DNA from: Arthrobacter bussei | Lineage (GTDB): Bacteria; Actinomycetota; Actinomycetes; Actinomycetales; Micrococcaceae | Direction: 5' to 3' | Assembly (NCBI RefSeq): GCF_009377195.2 | Contig: NZ_VJXX01000001.1 | Coordinates: forward strand, 1,054,001 to 1,118,000 | Length of the DNA stretch: 64,000 nt | Shown: one piece after another, positions 18,051-28,501 of the stretch | How the letters are laid out: the number at the start of each line of letters is the position of its first letter | Position numbering within the stretch: position 1 is the stretch's first letter | Position numbers and translations under genes: made by a program | Notes under the pieces: generated by a model | The model's input: the letters and a program-made list of their open reading frames with translations, nothing else | Told to the model about the DNA's origin: nothing | Databases searched by the model: none

Positions 18051-18854
18051 TCAGGCACCCAGTCCGTGCCCTGCCTCGCGGAGCTCTGCCCGGGTGCGCC
18101 CCGCTCGCATGAGGTCCAGGAGGTCCTCGCGTCCCGGCGCGAGCTCGTACTTGAGGAGCTTCGCCGCCTTCACGGGGTCCGTCTCGCCCTCTCCATAGGA
18201 CGGGCACAGGGCTGCGACCGGGCAGACGCCGCAGGCGGGCTTCTTGGCGTGGCAGATCCGCCTGCCATGGAAGACGACGTGGTGGGACAGCATGGTCCAG
18301 TCCTTGCGGTCGAACAGCGCGCCCACCTCCATCTCGACCTTCACCGGATCGTCCGATGCCGTCCACCGGAAGCGGCGGGCCAGACGCCCGAAGTGCGTGT
18401 CGACCGTGATGCCCGGAACGCCGAACGCGTTACCGAGCACCACATTGGCCGTTTTGCGGCCCACTCCGGGCAGAGTCACGAGATCCTGCAGCGAGGGAGG
18501 GACCTCACCGTCGTAGTCGTCGACGAGGCGGCGGGACAGGGACAACAGGCTGTTCGCCTTCGCACGGTAGAACCCGGTGGGGCGGATGATCTCCTGCAGC
18601 TCCATCTCGTCCGCCTCGGACAGCGCCCTGGCGTCCGGATACCGCTCGAACAGGGCCGGCGTGGTCAGGTTCACGCGGACGTCGGTGGTCTGAGCCGACA
18701 GGACGGTCGCAACGAGGAGCTCGAAAGCATTCCTGAAGTCGAGTTCGGCGACTGCGTACGGATAGGTCTCGCCGAGGATCCGGTTGATCTTCCGAGCACG
18801 GCGCTTGAGGGTGACCGGAGCCTCCTCCTCGAGCTTCACTTTCCTGCCTGCCAC
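18051..18854 (-). CDS. nth: endonuclease III
   Basis: 267 residues. Bifunctional DNA glycosylase/AP lyase for oxidised pyrimidines. The helix-hairpin-helix [16 protein letters not shown] contains the Schiff-base Lys134, and ITVDTHFGR contains the catalytic Asp152. The 4Fe-4S loop has Cys201, Cys208, Cys211 and Cys217, the canonical C-x6-C-x2-C-x5-C. Upstream of, and probably cotranscribed with, the Nudix gene. Confidence 0.97.
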   Translation of the reverse strand: MAGRKVKLEEEAPVTLKRRARKINRILGETYPYAVAELDFRNAFELLVATVLSAQTTDVRVNLTTPALFERYPDARALSEADEMELQEIIRPTGFYRAKANSLLSLSRRLVDDYDGEVPPSLQDLVTLPGVGRKTANVVLGNAFGVPGITVDTHFGRLARRFRWTASDDPVKVEMEVGALFDRKDWTMLSHHVVFHGRRICHAKKPACGVCPVAALCPSYGEGETDPVKAAKLLKYELAPGREDLLDLMRAGRTRAELREAGHGLGA

Positions 18855-18914
18855 GATAGGGCTTCCTTCCAGCGGTGCGTCTCGGTCCAGGTGTTCGCCG
18901 TGGCGGTCCGTGCG

Positions 18915-20252
18915 TCAGTCGCGGGGGGCTCGCTCGATGTTGCGGAGATCGCGCAGGATACCGACGGCGCCCGTGCGCTTGTCCTGGACGAGGAATTCGC
19001 GCCCCCGGTCCTCGATGCCCACTTCCCAGTCCCCGGGTTGCAGGGTGAAGATCTCTCGTCCCGACTGTTCGTCGACGACGGGACGGGGGGATCCGACGGC
19101 GAACCAGAAGGCTTCGACGACCGGTTCCTCATCCGCGGACCGGGTGGCGGTGATCGGCTCCTGCCGCGCGCGTTCCTCCGGCGCTGCATCGGCCGCCCCG
19201 TAGGTCTTCGTCGACCCGTCCTGCACGACGTCGTGCACCCGGGTCTGATCCGCGGCGCCCGTCCGGGACCCCGGCGAGCGGTCGGAGCGGTCATCCGTCC
19301 GCTCATCGGATTCCTCACCGATGGAGTGAGCGCCGGACTCGGCCGACGCGTTGCGGTCGGATGCCTGTGCTCCGGACCGCTCCAGCCCGGACTGGCCCGA
19401 CGCTGCGGCTCCTGCTCCCACCGCACCCGCACCGCCGGCACCGTAGAGGCCCGCACCGTTCTGCCGGACGGCAGCCGCAGCCGGATTGACGGCATCGGCC
19501 GCTCGTCCGCGATCAGTGGCGCCGGACCCGCCGGGAGCCGCAGAGCTGCCGGCGCCGCCGGTGGCCGGTCCGGACGTCACGGATGCTGCCGACTTCTCGG
19601 CCTTCAGCGCCTTCCCAGGCTTCTCGGCTTTCAGCGCCGCCCCAGGCTTCTCAGCCTTCTCGGGCCTGGGCGGGCGCGGGCCGGCGGCCGTCATGGGACG
19701 TGCCATGCGATGGGCCGCCACCTCCGGCCGGTCCTCGAAGTCGTTCCTCACCACGGGCACGAAGGGGCCGACGACGGTCGCCGCCAGCATGCCGAGGGCT
19801 CCGATCAGCGCAAGCAGGGACCCGGCCCGGAAGTCGGTGACGGTTTCCAGGAAGAAGAAGGCAGCGGCCAGCACAGCGCTCACGGACGCGAACTGGTCGA
19901 CGGAGAGCGATCCCACCCGGAGCCCGTGCGAGCCGAGCCGACGACCGGCCAGCAGTGCCAGCGCGATGACGGGCATCAGGATGCCGATGCCGATGAAGAA
20001 CAGCGGCTCGCTGTTCCAGAACGTGGCAGAGCGCACCATGCCGTCGATGAACGGCAGCAGCGTGCCGATGAAGACCAGGGCCACGCCCCCGCCGAAGACC
20101 GCTTCGCGGAGCGTGAAGGGACCGACGAGCGCCGTACTGGGGCCGACCGGGGAGGAAGACACACCCGAATCCGAGCCGTGCCCCGAGGACGAGGGTGCCG
20201 GCCCTCCGGTGTCCGCGCCGGCGGCGCGCTGCCCCTCGGATGATTCGGTCAT
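18915..20252 (-). CDS. hypothetical membrane protein with Lys-Pro repeats and a basic C-terminal domain
   Basis: 445 residues from an ATG with GGGAGAAG upstream. Hydrophilic N-terminus (about 1-45), then about four TM helices (46-170), then a long disordered middle with AEKPG(K/A)ALK repeats and Ala/Gly-rich sequence, and a compact C-terminal domain of about 65 residues (EAFWFAVGSPRPVVDEQSG to the end). The C-terminal part looks like a small beta-rich module facing the cytoplasm. It lies between nth and acs. I do not recognise the family; no function can be assigned. Confidence 0.75.
   Translation of the reverse strand: MTESSEGQRAAGADTGGPAPSSSGHGSDSGVSSSPVGPSTALVGPFTLREAVFGGGVALVFIGTLLPFIDGMVRSATFWNSEPLFFIGIGILMPVIALALLAGRRLGSHGLRVGSLSVDQFASVSAVLAAAFFFLETVTDFRAGSLLALIGALGMLAATVVGPFVPVVRNDFEDRPEVAAHRMARPMTAAGPRPPRPEKAEKPGAALKAEKPGKALKAEKSAASVTSGPATGGAGSSAAPGGSGATDRGRAADAVNPAAAAVRQNGAGLYGAGGAGAVGAGAAASGQSGLERSGAQASDRNASAESGAHSIGEESDERTDDRSDRSPGSRTGAADQTRVHDVVQDGSTKTYGAADAAPEERARQEPITATRSADEEPVVEAFWFAVGSPRPVVDEQSGREIFTLQPGDWEVGIEDRGREFLVQDKRTGAVGILRDLRNIERAPRD
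19594..19660. repeat. 27-bp minisatellite in the membrane-protein gene
   Basis: Two full 27-base units (19594-19620, 19621-19647) and a partial third encode AEKPG(K/A)ALK on the minus strand. In-frame; copy change would only alter the disordered linker. Confidence 0.85.
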
Positions 20253-20405
20253 GGTCTTCTCCCGTTCGTAGCGCTGGTCGCCGGCGGCCCCCGACCACCG
20301 GCGTTGATTGCCTTCGTCCACCCTAGCCACCGCTCCGTGGCAACTCCACCAACCAGGCCTGGAGCGTCCTGGCCGCTCACCGCACAATCGCCGCATCTCG
20401 GCTAG

Positions 20406-20429
20406 GCCGTGTGACCGCGGGCACACGGC
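20406..20429. promoter_or_regulatory. Crp/GlxR-like palindrome upstream of acs
   Basis: A 24-base inverted repeat with one mismatched pair. Its core, TGTGACCGCGGGCACA (20410-20425), differs from the actinobacterial Crp/GlxR consensus TGTGA-N6-TCACA by one base. It lies about 120 bases before the acs start; a crp gene is encoded in this window at 36435. Control of acs by Crp is an inference. Confidence 0.6.
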
Positions 20430-20546
20430 GAGGCGGAGAACTCGATAGTGTTCCGGTGGAGCACGTCGCGGTGCTGCGGTTCCTCGCGGCCCCGGCCGGG
20501 CTCCTCCATCGAATCTGTACCGGACACGTCATAAAAGGGGTAGAAC

Positions 20547-22505
<1,959 letters not shown>

Positions 22506-22511
22506 GAGCGC

Positions 22512-22551
22512 ACGCGGAAGGCCCCTGCCCGCGGGCAGGGGCCTTCCGCGT
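22512..22551. terminator. perfect bidirectional terminator hairpin between acs and ohr
   Basis: A 40-base perfect palindrome with 19-base arms starting ACGCGGAAGGCCCCTGCCC, seven bases after the acs stop. It can serve acs (plus) and ohr (minus). No U-run. Confidence 0.85.
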
Positions 22552-22578
22552 CGGTGAAGCCAGGTCCGTCAGGCCGGG

Positions 22579-23001
22579 TCAGCCGATCGTGGCGTCCACC
22601 GTGACCTCGATGTTGCCGCGCGTGGCGTTCGAGTAGGGGCAGACCTGGTGGGCCTGCTCGACGAGGGAGTCTGCCGTCTCCTGGTCCACGCCGCCGATCT
22701 CGGCGTGCAGTGCGACGGCGAGCTGGAACCCGCCGCCGTCGGTCGGGTTGATGCTGACCTCCGCCGTGACGGCGGTGTCGCTGATCTTCGCCTTGCTGCG
22801 GCCCGCGACGAGCTTCAGGGCGCTGTGGAAGCAGGCGGCGTAGCCGACGGCGAAGAGCTGCTCCGGGTTGGTCGCGCCACCGGCTCCGCCCATCTCCTTC
22901 GGGACGGCCAGGTCGACGGCGAGCTGCCCGTCGTCGGTCCGGGCCTCGCCGTTGCGCCCGTCGCCCGTTGCCGTGGCCACTGCGGTGTAGAGAGCACTCA
23001 T
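22579..23001 (-). CDS. ohr: organic hydroperoxide resistance protein (OsmC/Ohr)
   Basis: 140 residues, full family length. Thiol peroxidase reducing organic peroxides with two reactive cysteines: Cys57 in GYAACFHSAL and Cys121 in HQVCPYSNATRGN. The classical Ohr partner is a MarR-type OhrR; here the neighbour is a TetR regulator, divergent, with a palindrome in the shared 117-base gap. Confidence 0.96.
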   Translation of the reverse strand: MSALYTAVATATGDGRNGEARTDDGQLAVDLAVPKEMGGAGGATNPEQLFAVGYAACFHSALKLVAGRSKAKISDTAVTAEVSINPTDGGGFQLAVALHAEIGGVDQETADSLVEQAHQVCPYSNATRGNIEVTVDATIG

Positions 23002-23047
23002 GGTGTCGATCCTTTCGTCCCGGGTGCCAGGGTGACGCCCATCTCTT

Positions 23048-23069
23048 GTAGACTAACTAGTAACTCTAC
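23048..23069. promoter_or_regulatory. candidate TetR operator between ohr and tetR
   Basis: A 22-base inverted repeat (18 of 22 positions symmetric) with outer arms GTAGA and TCTAC around an AT-rich CTAG centre, unusual in this GC-rich DNA. It sits 47 bases from the ohr start and 50 from tetR, a position able to control both. Confidence 0.7.
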
Positions 23070-23118
23070 GCCGACAAAATCGTCGCCCGAGAAGCCCCTG
23101 AACCCCGAATGGAGCACG

Positions 23119-23700
23119 ATGACCGCCCAGCTGCCCGTCCGCGAGCGCATCCTCGCCTCGGCCACCGCACTGTTCGACGCCACGAGCATCCGCTCGGTCA
23201 GCGCCGATCGCGTCATCGCCGACGCCGGCACCACCAAGGTGACCTTCTACCGCCACTTCCCCTCCAAGGACCACCTCGTGGTCGCCTACCTCGATCAGCA
23301 GCTCGGGCTGCTGCAGCAGGCCGTGGCGAAGGAGCGTGCGGCCGGGCTCGACGCCTGCACGGTCCTGCTGCACGTCGCCGAAGCCAATGGCAGCGCTGCC
23401 TGCCGTCCGGGCTTCCGGGGTTGCACCTTCATCAACGCCGCAGCCGAGTATCCCGCGGCCGGTAACCCGGTGCGGGCCGCCGTCGCCCGGTACCGCTCCT
23501 GGCTGCACGACGTCGTCGCAGGCTTCCTGCGCGACCTCGGCGCGGACGAGCCGGACCTCGTCGCGGACCAGCTCATCATGCTGCGGGACGGCGCCATGGT
23601 GCACGGTTTCATGGAGGACCCCGCCGCCGTGACCGACGCACTCGTGACGGCGGGGCGGGCGATCATCGGGGCGCAGATGCGACGGTCCCTGCCCGCGTAG
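23119..23700 (+). CDS. TetR family regulator, likely of ohr
   Basis: 193 residues. N-terminal helix-turn-helix: RERILASATALFDATSIRSV, then DRVIADAGTTKVTFYRHFPS, the TetR DNA-binding pattern. The ligand domain contains three Cys residues (about 76, 95 and 102, in LDACTVLL and SAACRPGFRGCTFIN) that could sense peroxides. It is divergent from ohr, with a palindrome between them. Ligand and thiol sensing are inference. Confidence 0.88.
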   Translation: MTAQLPVRERILASATALFDATSIRSVSADRVIADAGTTKVTFYRHFPSKDHLVVAYLDQQLGLLQQAVAKERAAGLDACTVLLHVAEANGSAACRPGFRGCTFINAAAEYPAAGNPVRAAVARYRSWLHDVVAGFLRDLGADEPDLVADQLIMLRDGAMVHGFMEDPAAVTDALVTAGRAIIGAQMRRSLPA

Positions 23701-23713
23701 GCTCCCTGGACCG

Positions 23714-23759
23714 CGGCAGTGTGATGTTCGTCCTGAAACGTGGCCCCACGGCACTGCCG
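23714..23759. promoter_or_regulatory. inverted repeat with nested hairpin before the MFS gene
   Basis: Outer arms CGGCAGTG (23714-23721) and CACTGCCG (23752-23759) enclose a smaller hairpin CGTGG-CC-CCACG. It could end the tetR transcript or fold in the leader of the transporter mRNA. Confidence 0.45.
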
Positions 23760-23775
23760 AGAGGACAATTTCAGC

Positions 23776-25101
23776 GTGTCCACTACCCTTCAGCAGCCTC
23801 CCGTATCGAATCCGCGCATGGCCCGCCGCGTCGCCGGCGCCTCGTTCGTCGGAACAGCACTCGAGTCCTACGACTTCTACGTGTTCGGCACCGCAGCCGC
23901 CCTCGTGTTCAATGTCGTCTTCTTCACCGAGCAGGATCCGCTGACCGGCACCCTCTCGGCGTTCCTGGTCTTCGCGATGGGATTCGTCGCCCGCCCCCTC
24001 GGAGCCATCCTCTTCGGCCACCTCGGTGACCGGATCGGCCGCAAGCGGACCCTGATCTGGACCATCACGCTGATGGGCCTCGCTACAGGAACCGTGGGAC
24101 TGCTGCCCGACTACAACACCATCGGGATCTGGGCGCCCATCATCCTCACCGCGCTCCGGTTTCTGCAGGGACTCTCCCTGGGCGGCGAGTGGGGCGGCTC
24201 CATCCTCATCGCGACCGAGCACGCCGAACCCCGCAAGCGCGCGCTCTACGCGTCGATCCCCCAGCTCGGCTCCCCGGTCGGCACCATGCTGATCTCGGTC
24301 ATCTTCCTGGTCCTCGCCGTCGTCGCACCCGAGGTCATGACCACCTGGGGCTGGCGCATCCCGTTCCTGCTCGCCTTCCCGTTCCTCGCCGTCGCGATCT
24401 ACCTGCGCCTCGCGATCGACGAGACCCCGGTCTTCAAGCAGGCGAGCGAGGGACACCGGCTGCCCCGCATCCCCTTCCTCGAGGTCCTGAAGTCCCAGCC
24501 GGTCGCGATCGTCGTCGCGATCGCCTCCGCGGTGCTCGGGATCGGCTCCTACTTCCTCATGGTCACCTACACCCAGGCCTATGGGACCGAGACGCTCGGC
24601 CTCTCACAGGCCACGGTGCTCAACGCCGCCCTCGTCGGGTCCATCCTCCAGCTCGGCACCATCCCGGCGTTCGGCTACCTCGCCATGCGCATCGGGTCCG
24701 CGAAGGTCGTCGCCGGCGGGGCCCTCGGAACGGCGTTGATCGCCTTCCCGCTGTACTGGGTCATCAGCATCGCCACCGAACCGATGTACATCGCCGCCAT
24801 CATCCTCGGCGGCATCCTGCCGACGGCGAGCTGGGCCGCTCTCGGTGGCCTCATGGCGGACATCTTCAAGCCGGCGACGGCGTTCACCGCCCTGTCCTTC
24901 GCCTACAGCATCGCCGCGATCGTGGCCGGGTTCGCACCCTCGATCACGCAGCGCTTCGGCATCGCGACCGACGGCGCCTGGTGGCACCCCGGCGTCATCC
25001 TCGCCGCCATGAGCCTCGTGACGGTGGCCGGCGCGCTCGGCGCCGTCCGCCTGCGCACGCGGCTCGCCGATCCGGTGCCGGCCGGGAGCCGTGCGGCATA
25101 G
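23776..25101 (+). CDS. MFS transporter, metabolite:H+ symporter (MHS) family
   Basis: 441 residues from GTG 23776 (AGAGGA upstream); an in-frame ATG at 23740 is the alternative. Twelve predicted TM helices. [20 protein letters not shown] in helix 1 and [13 protein letters not shown] in the loop between helices 2 and 3 mark the MHS branch (ShiA, ProP, KgtP, YhjE). The next gene, seven bases on, is a 3-dehydroquinate dehydratase, so shikimate, quinate or dehydroshikimate is an attractive but unproven substrate. Confidence 0.9.
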   Translation: MSTTLQQPPVSNPRMARRVAGASFVGTALESYDFYVFGTAAALVFNVVFFTEQDPLTGTLSAFLVFAMGFVARPLGAILFGHLGDRIGRKRTLIWTITLMGLATGTVGLLPDYNTIGIWAPIILTALRFLQGLSLGGEWGGSILIATEHAEPRKRALYASIPQLGSPVGTMLISVIFLVLAVVAPEVMTTWGWRIPFLLAFPFLAVAIYLRLAIDETPVFKQASEGHRLPRIPFLEVLKSQPVAIVVAIASAVLGIGSYFLMVTYTQAYGTETLGLSQATVLNAALVGSILQLGTIPAFGYLAMRIGSAKVVAGGALGTALIAFPLYWVISIATEPMYIAAIILGGILPTASWAALGGLMADIFKPATAFTALSFAYSIAAIVAGFAPSITQRFGIATDGAWWHPGVILAAMSLVTVAGALGAVRLRTRLADPVPAGSRAA

Positions 25102-25102
25102 T
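25097..25102 (+). promoter_or_regulatory. -10-like element of aroQ
   Basis: CATAGT, six bases (GGGTGC), then ATG 25109. It overlaps the stop of the transporter gene, giving aroQ a possible leaderless promoter of its own. Confidence 0.4.
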
Positions 25103-25108
25103 GGGTGC

Positions 25109-25576
25109 ATGACGCACCACACGCCCAGCATCCTCGTGATCAACGGCCCCAACCTGAACCTGCTCGGCACCCGGGAGCCGGCCGTGTACGGCACGGCCAC
25201 GCTCGACGACGTCGTGCGCCTGGCCGAGGAGTCCGCGCAGGCAGCGGGCTGCACGACGACGGCGATGCAGTCCAACCACGAGGGCGAGCTCATCGACGCG
25301 ATCCACGCGGCGCGGGGCACCGCTGACGGCATCGTCATCAATGCCGGTGCGTTCACGCACACCTCCATCGCACTGCGGGACGCGCTCGCGGCCGTCGGGC
25401 TGCCGGTCGTCGAGGTGCACATCAGCAACGTGCACCGGCGCGAGGACTTCCGGGCCCACTCGTACATCTCGGGCGTGGCCGACGCCGTGATCGTGGGGGC
25501 GGGCATCGACGGGTACCGGCTCGCCGTCGATCACCTCGCCCGCCGCCTGACCGGGCACCGGACGTCCGAGGCGTAG
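25109..25576 (+). CDS. aroQ: type II 3-dehydroquinate dehydratase
   Basis: 155 residues. It converts 3-dehydroquinate to 3-dehydroshikimate. [20 protein letters not shown] contains the catalytic Tyr27; [10 protein letters not shown] and [15 protein letters not shown] (His104) complete the active site. ATG 25109 is preferred over an upstream frame start at 25091, which lies inside the transporter gene. The pairing with an MHS transporter and distance from other aro genes suggest catabolic use of quinate or shikimate rather than biosynthesis. Confidence 0.96.
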   Translation: MTHHTPSILVINGPNLNLLGTREPAVYGTATLDDVVRLAEESAQAAGCTTTAMQSNHEGELIDAIHAARGTADGIVINAGAFTHTSIALRDALAAVGLPVVEVHISNVHRREDFRAHSYISGVADAVIVGAGIDGYRLAVDHLARRLTGHRTSEA

Positions 25577-25662
25577 CAGACGCACCGCACCGGCCCGTCC
25601 ATCGTTCCCGAAAAGTTGTTTCTATCGGCCCCGACCAGGCGGGAACAGGCCCCTCGATAGGG

Positions 25663-25668
25663 CACGAT
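25663..25668 (+). promoter_or_regulatory. -10-like element of the fused ABC ATPase gene
   Basis: CACGAT followed by six bases (GGTGCT) and ATG 25675; the leaderless pattern again. This is one of the weaker matches. Confidence 0.35.
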
Positions 25669-25674
25669 GGTGCT

Positions 25675-27591
25675 ATGACGGACATCACCCCCGCCGCGCA
25701 CGCGACCGACCGGCCCGAGGATCTCGACGCACCCCTGCTGGAGGTACGGGACCTCGCAGTCAGTTTCCGGACCACGCACGGCGAGGTCCAGGCAGTCGAG
25801 AACGCCAGTTTCAGCCTGAAGCGCGGCAGTGCGCTGGCCATCGTCGGTGAGTCCGGCTCCGGCAAGTCGACGACGGCGATGGCCTGCATCGGCCTGCTGC
25901 CCGGCAACGGCCGTGTCACCTCCGGCAGCATCATGTTCGAGGGGCAGGACCTCGTGAAGCTGCCCGAGGCGAAGATGCGCTCCATCCGCGGGCGCGCGAT
26001 CGGCCTCGTGCCGCAGGACCCGATGTCCAATCTGAACCCGGTGACGAAGATCGGCACGCAGGTCGCCGAGACGCTCCTGGTGCACGGCATGGCGACGAAG
26101 AAGAACGTCAAGCAGCGCGTCATCGACGTCCTCTCCGCGGCCGGCCTACCCGACGCCGGCGAGCGCGCCAAGCAGTACCCGCACGAGTTCTCCGGCGGCA
26201 TGCGCCAGCGCGCGCTGATCGCCATCGGCCTCGCCTGCCAGCCGCGCCTGCTCATCGCGGACGAGCCGACCTCGGCGCTCGATGTCACGGTGCAGCGCAC
26301 CATCCTCGACCAGATCGAGACGATGACGGAGCAGCTGGGCACGTCCGTGCTCCTGATCACCCACGACCTCGGCCTCGCCGCCGAGCGCGCGTCGCAACTC
26401 GTGGTCATGCACCGCGGCCGCGTCGTCGAGACGGGTCCCGCCGACCAGCTGCTCAACGATCCCCAGCACCCCTACACGCAGTCCCTGGTGCGCGCGGCGC
26501 CCAGCGTCGCCGCGGTCCGCCTGCGGCCCGGAGCCTTCACGGCCGATGCCGCATCACGCCTCAAGCTCGCCGAGGCGGTCTTCGCAGAGCACGAGGCGGA
26601 GCACGAGACGGAGCACGAAACAGGGCACGGGACAGGGCACGACGCCGGACAGGGCGCGGTTTCCAGCGGCGAGCAGGCGTCGTCCGCCCCCGCCGCCGGG
26701 TCCGGCGGCACGGGCGCCCACGCGGTGACGTCGTCGGCCGTTCGCCCGACCGCCCCGGCACCGATCGCTGCAGGCACGGCGCACACCCCTCCCGCGAACA
26801 TCGTGGAGATCCGCGACCTCACGAAGATCTACAAGCGGCGGGGCAGCAAGGACGATTTCTATGCGGCGAAGAACGTCACCCTGGACGTCCCCCGCGGACA
26901 GACCGTGGCGATCGTCGGCGAGTCGGGCTCGGGCAAGACGACGACCGCTCGCATGCTGCTCAAGCTGATCGAACCGACGTCGGGCACCATGACGTTCGAC
27001 GGCATGGATGTCGCGACCCTCGACAAGGCGCAGCTGAACGACTTCCGCCAGCGCGTGCAGCCCATCTTCCAGGACCCGTACTCCTCGCTGAACCCGATGT
27101 TCACCATCGAGCGCATCGTCGAGGAGCCGCTCAATGCCTACAAGCGCGGATCCAGGAAGGAGCGCGCAGCACGCGTCCGCGAGCTGATGGACCAGGTCTC
27201 GCTCCCCCAGAACGCCCTGCGGCGCTACCCGGCGGAACTCTCCGGCGGGCAGCGGCAGCGCGTCGCGATCGCCCGCGCCCTGGCCCTGCAGCCCGAGCTC
27301 ATCGTGTGCGACGAGCCGGTGTCAGCCCTCGACGTCCTGGTGCAGGCCCAGATCCTCAAGCTCCTCGGCGACCTGCAGTCCGAGCTCGGTCTGAGCTACC
27401 TCTTCATCTCGCACGACCTCGCGGTGGTCCGCCTCATCTCGGACTACGTCTGTGTCATGAAGGACGGCGAGCTCGTCGAGGCGGCGAGTTCAGAGGAGGT
27501 CTTCCAGAACCCCCGCCACCCCTACACGCGGAAGCTGCTGGCGTCGATCCCCGGCAACGAGCTCAAGATCGACGAGGACCTCGCGTCCTAG
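25675..27591 (+). CDS. dipeptide/oligopeptide ABC transporter, fused DppD-DppF ATPases
   Basis: 638 residues with two complete ABC domains. Domain 1 has Walker A GESGSGKST (58-66), signature SGGMRQR and Walker B LLIADEPTSALD; domain 2 has Walker A near residue 415, SGGQRQR and LIVCDEPVSALD. Both carry the oligopeptide-type C-terminal extension (HPYTQSLVRAAPS and HPYTRKLLASIPG). The linker (about 300-370) holds a 12-bp tandem repeat encoding EHE(A/T) and GHGT units. It probably energises the permeases at 30031-31973, although it lies on the other strand 2.4 kb away. Confidence 0.93.
   Translation: MTDITPAAHATDRPEDLDAPLLEVRDLAVSFRTTHGEVQAVENASFSLKRGSALAIVGESGSGKSTTAMACIGLLPGNGRVTSGSIMFEGQDLVKLPEAKMRSIRGRAIGLVPQDPMSNLNPVTKIGTQVAETLLVHGMATKKNVKQRVIDVLSAAGLPDAGERAKQYPHEFSGGMRQRALIAIGLACQPRLLIADEPTSALDVTVQRTILDQIETMTEQLGTSVLLITHDLGLAAERASQLVVMHRGRVVETGPADQLLNDPQHPYTQSLVRAAPSVAAVRLRPGAFTADAASRLKLAEAVFAEHEAEHETEHETGHGTGHDAGQGAVSSGEQASSAPAAGSGGTGAHAVTSSAVRPTAPAPIAAGTAHTPPANIVEIRDLTKIYKRRGSKDDFYAAKNVTLDVPRGQTVAIVGESGSGKTTTARMLLKLIEPTSGTMTFDGMDVATLDKAQLNDFRQRVQPIFQDPYSSLNPMFTIERIVEEPLNAYKRGSRKERAARVRELMDQVSLPQNALRRYPAELSGGQRQRVAIARALALQPELIVCDEPVSALDVLVQAQILKLLGDLQSELGLSYLFISHDLAVVRLISDYVCVMKDGELVEAASSEEVFQNPRHPYTRKLLASIPGNELKIDEDLAS
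26587..26646. repeat. 12-bp minisatellite, five units, in the ABC fusion linker
   Basis: Five tandem 12-base units of GAGCACGAGACG type encode a Glu/His then Gly/His-rich linker. Units 1-3 are Glu-His, units 4-5 Gly-His. In-frame, so copy change alters linker length only. Confidence 0.92.
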
Positions 27592-27597
27592 TCCGGC

Positions 27598-28501
27598 TCA
27601 CCAGCTGATCCGCTCGAACGTGTCGCGCAGCTTCTCGCCGCGTGACGCGTTCAGGGCGGACACCCACGCGATGCGCCCCGCGAGGTGGTCGCGGAACTCA
27701 CCCCGGCCGCGGCGCTGGGACTCCGGACCGTGGTGCGCGCAGTTGTGCAGGATCGCCTTCAGCGCGTCGTACTCCGTCCGTGCGACGTTTGGGTGCGCAT
27801 TGACGACGATCCCCGTCACCGACTGGCGGACGCTGGTGCCGCGCACGCGCGTCTTCCGGGCGTTGACCGCAAGACCCTCGGCGGTGACGATGCGTCCCGC
27901 TCCCCGCGGGACTCGCGCGCCCCGCCTCCCCCGGCTGTCGGGACCGTGGGGGCCGCCAGAGCCGTCACAGCCGACGAAGCCGACGAAGCCGACGAAGCGA
28001 TGGTGATCTCGCCGGCGACCGCGGGCTCGGGGAGGACGTGTGACCGCTCGTCGGCCGGCCCGGCACGGGGGAGGACGTGTGACCGATCGCCGGCGGCCGC
28101 GGGGAGGACGTGCGACGGCGCGATGGGTCTGCTGTTCGCGGCGGCCTTCACCACCGCGTCGGTGAGTGCCGGTTGCGCTGCGATCCAGCGGGACAGCTCG
28201 CGCGGGGCGCCCGCCGGTCGCCGGGGATACCCCGTCAGGACCGAGCGCACGAGCGGTCCGAGCCACCGCCGTCGTGCCCCGAGCACGTACGCTCCCGCAT
28301 CGACGAGGTCCTCGCGCCGCCAGTCGGGCGCGTCGAGGAAGGCGTGGGCCAGCAGCCAGGCGAGGGCGGCGCGGGAGTCCGGGCGAGCACCAGGGATCCG
28401 GCCTTCGGCCGCTTGTGGGCGCGACCCGCGGCCTGCGTCCGGTCCTGCACGCCATCGTCGTCGTGCAGGACGTGGTCGTGCGATCGGTCGTCCTGATCCA
28501 T
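27598..28501 (-). pseudogene. decayed RNA-directed DNA polymerase (reverse transcriptase)
   Basis: Two pieces of one protein in different frames. The N-terminal piece (about 28379 down to 28110) reads AWLLAHAFLDAPDWRREDLV and RRRWLGPLVRSVLTGYP, like the N-termini of stand-alone actinobacterial reverse transcriptases. The C-terminal piece (about 27892 to 27598) reads VTGIVVNAHPNVARTEYDAL and HLAGRIAWVSALNASRGEKL, their thumb region, ending ERISW. The palm with its catalytic YADD/FADD, some 200 residues or more, is absent, replaced by about 220 bases of repeats. A ribosome-binding-site-linked ATG at 28501 opens a third frame. Identification is by pattern memory. Confidence 0.7.
27970..28118. 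repeat. tandem and interspersed repeats inside the reverse transcriptase remnant
   Basis: Three tandem GCCGACGAA units (27970-27996) and three copies of GGGGAGGACGTGTGACCG at 28029, 28067 and 28101 (the last with two mismatches) fill the place where the catalytic domain should be. This suggests slippage or recombination during decay. Confidence 0.85.

Noticed and set aside
16887..20243. 1100-codon open frame on the plus strand across Nudix, nth and the membrane protein
   Set aside because: nth and Nudix motifs on the minus strand are unambiguous; this frame crosses several real genes.
27970..28118. CRISPR-like array from three repeated 18-mers
   Set aside because: Only three copies, irregular 34-38 base spacing, inside a broken coding sequence, and no cas genes.
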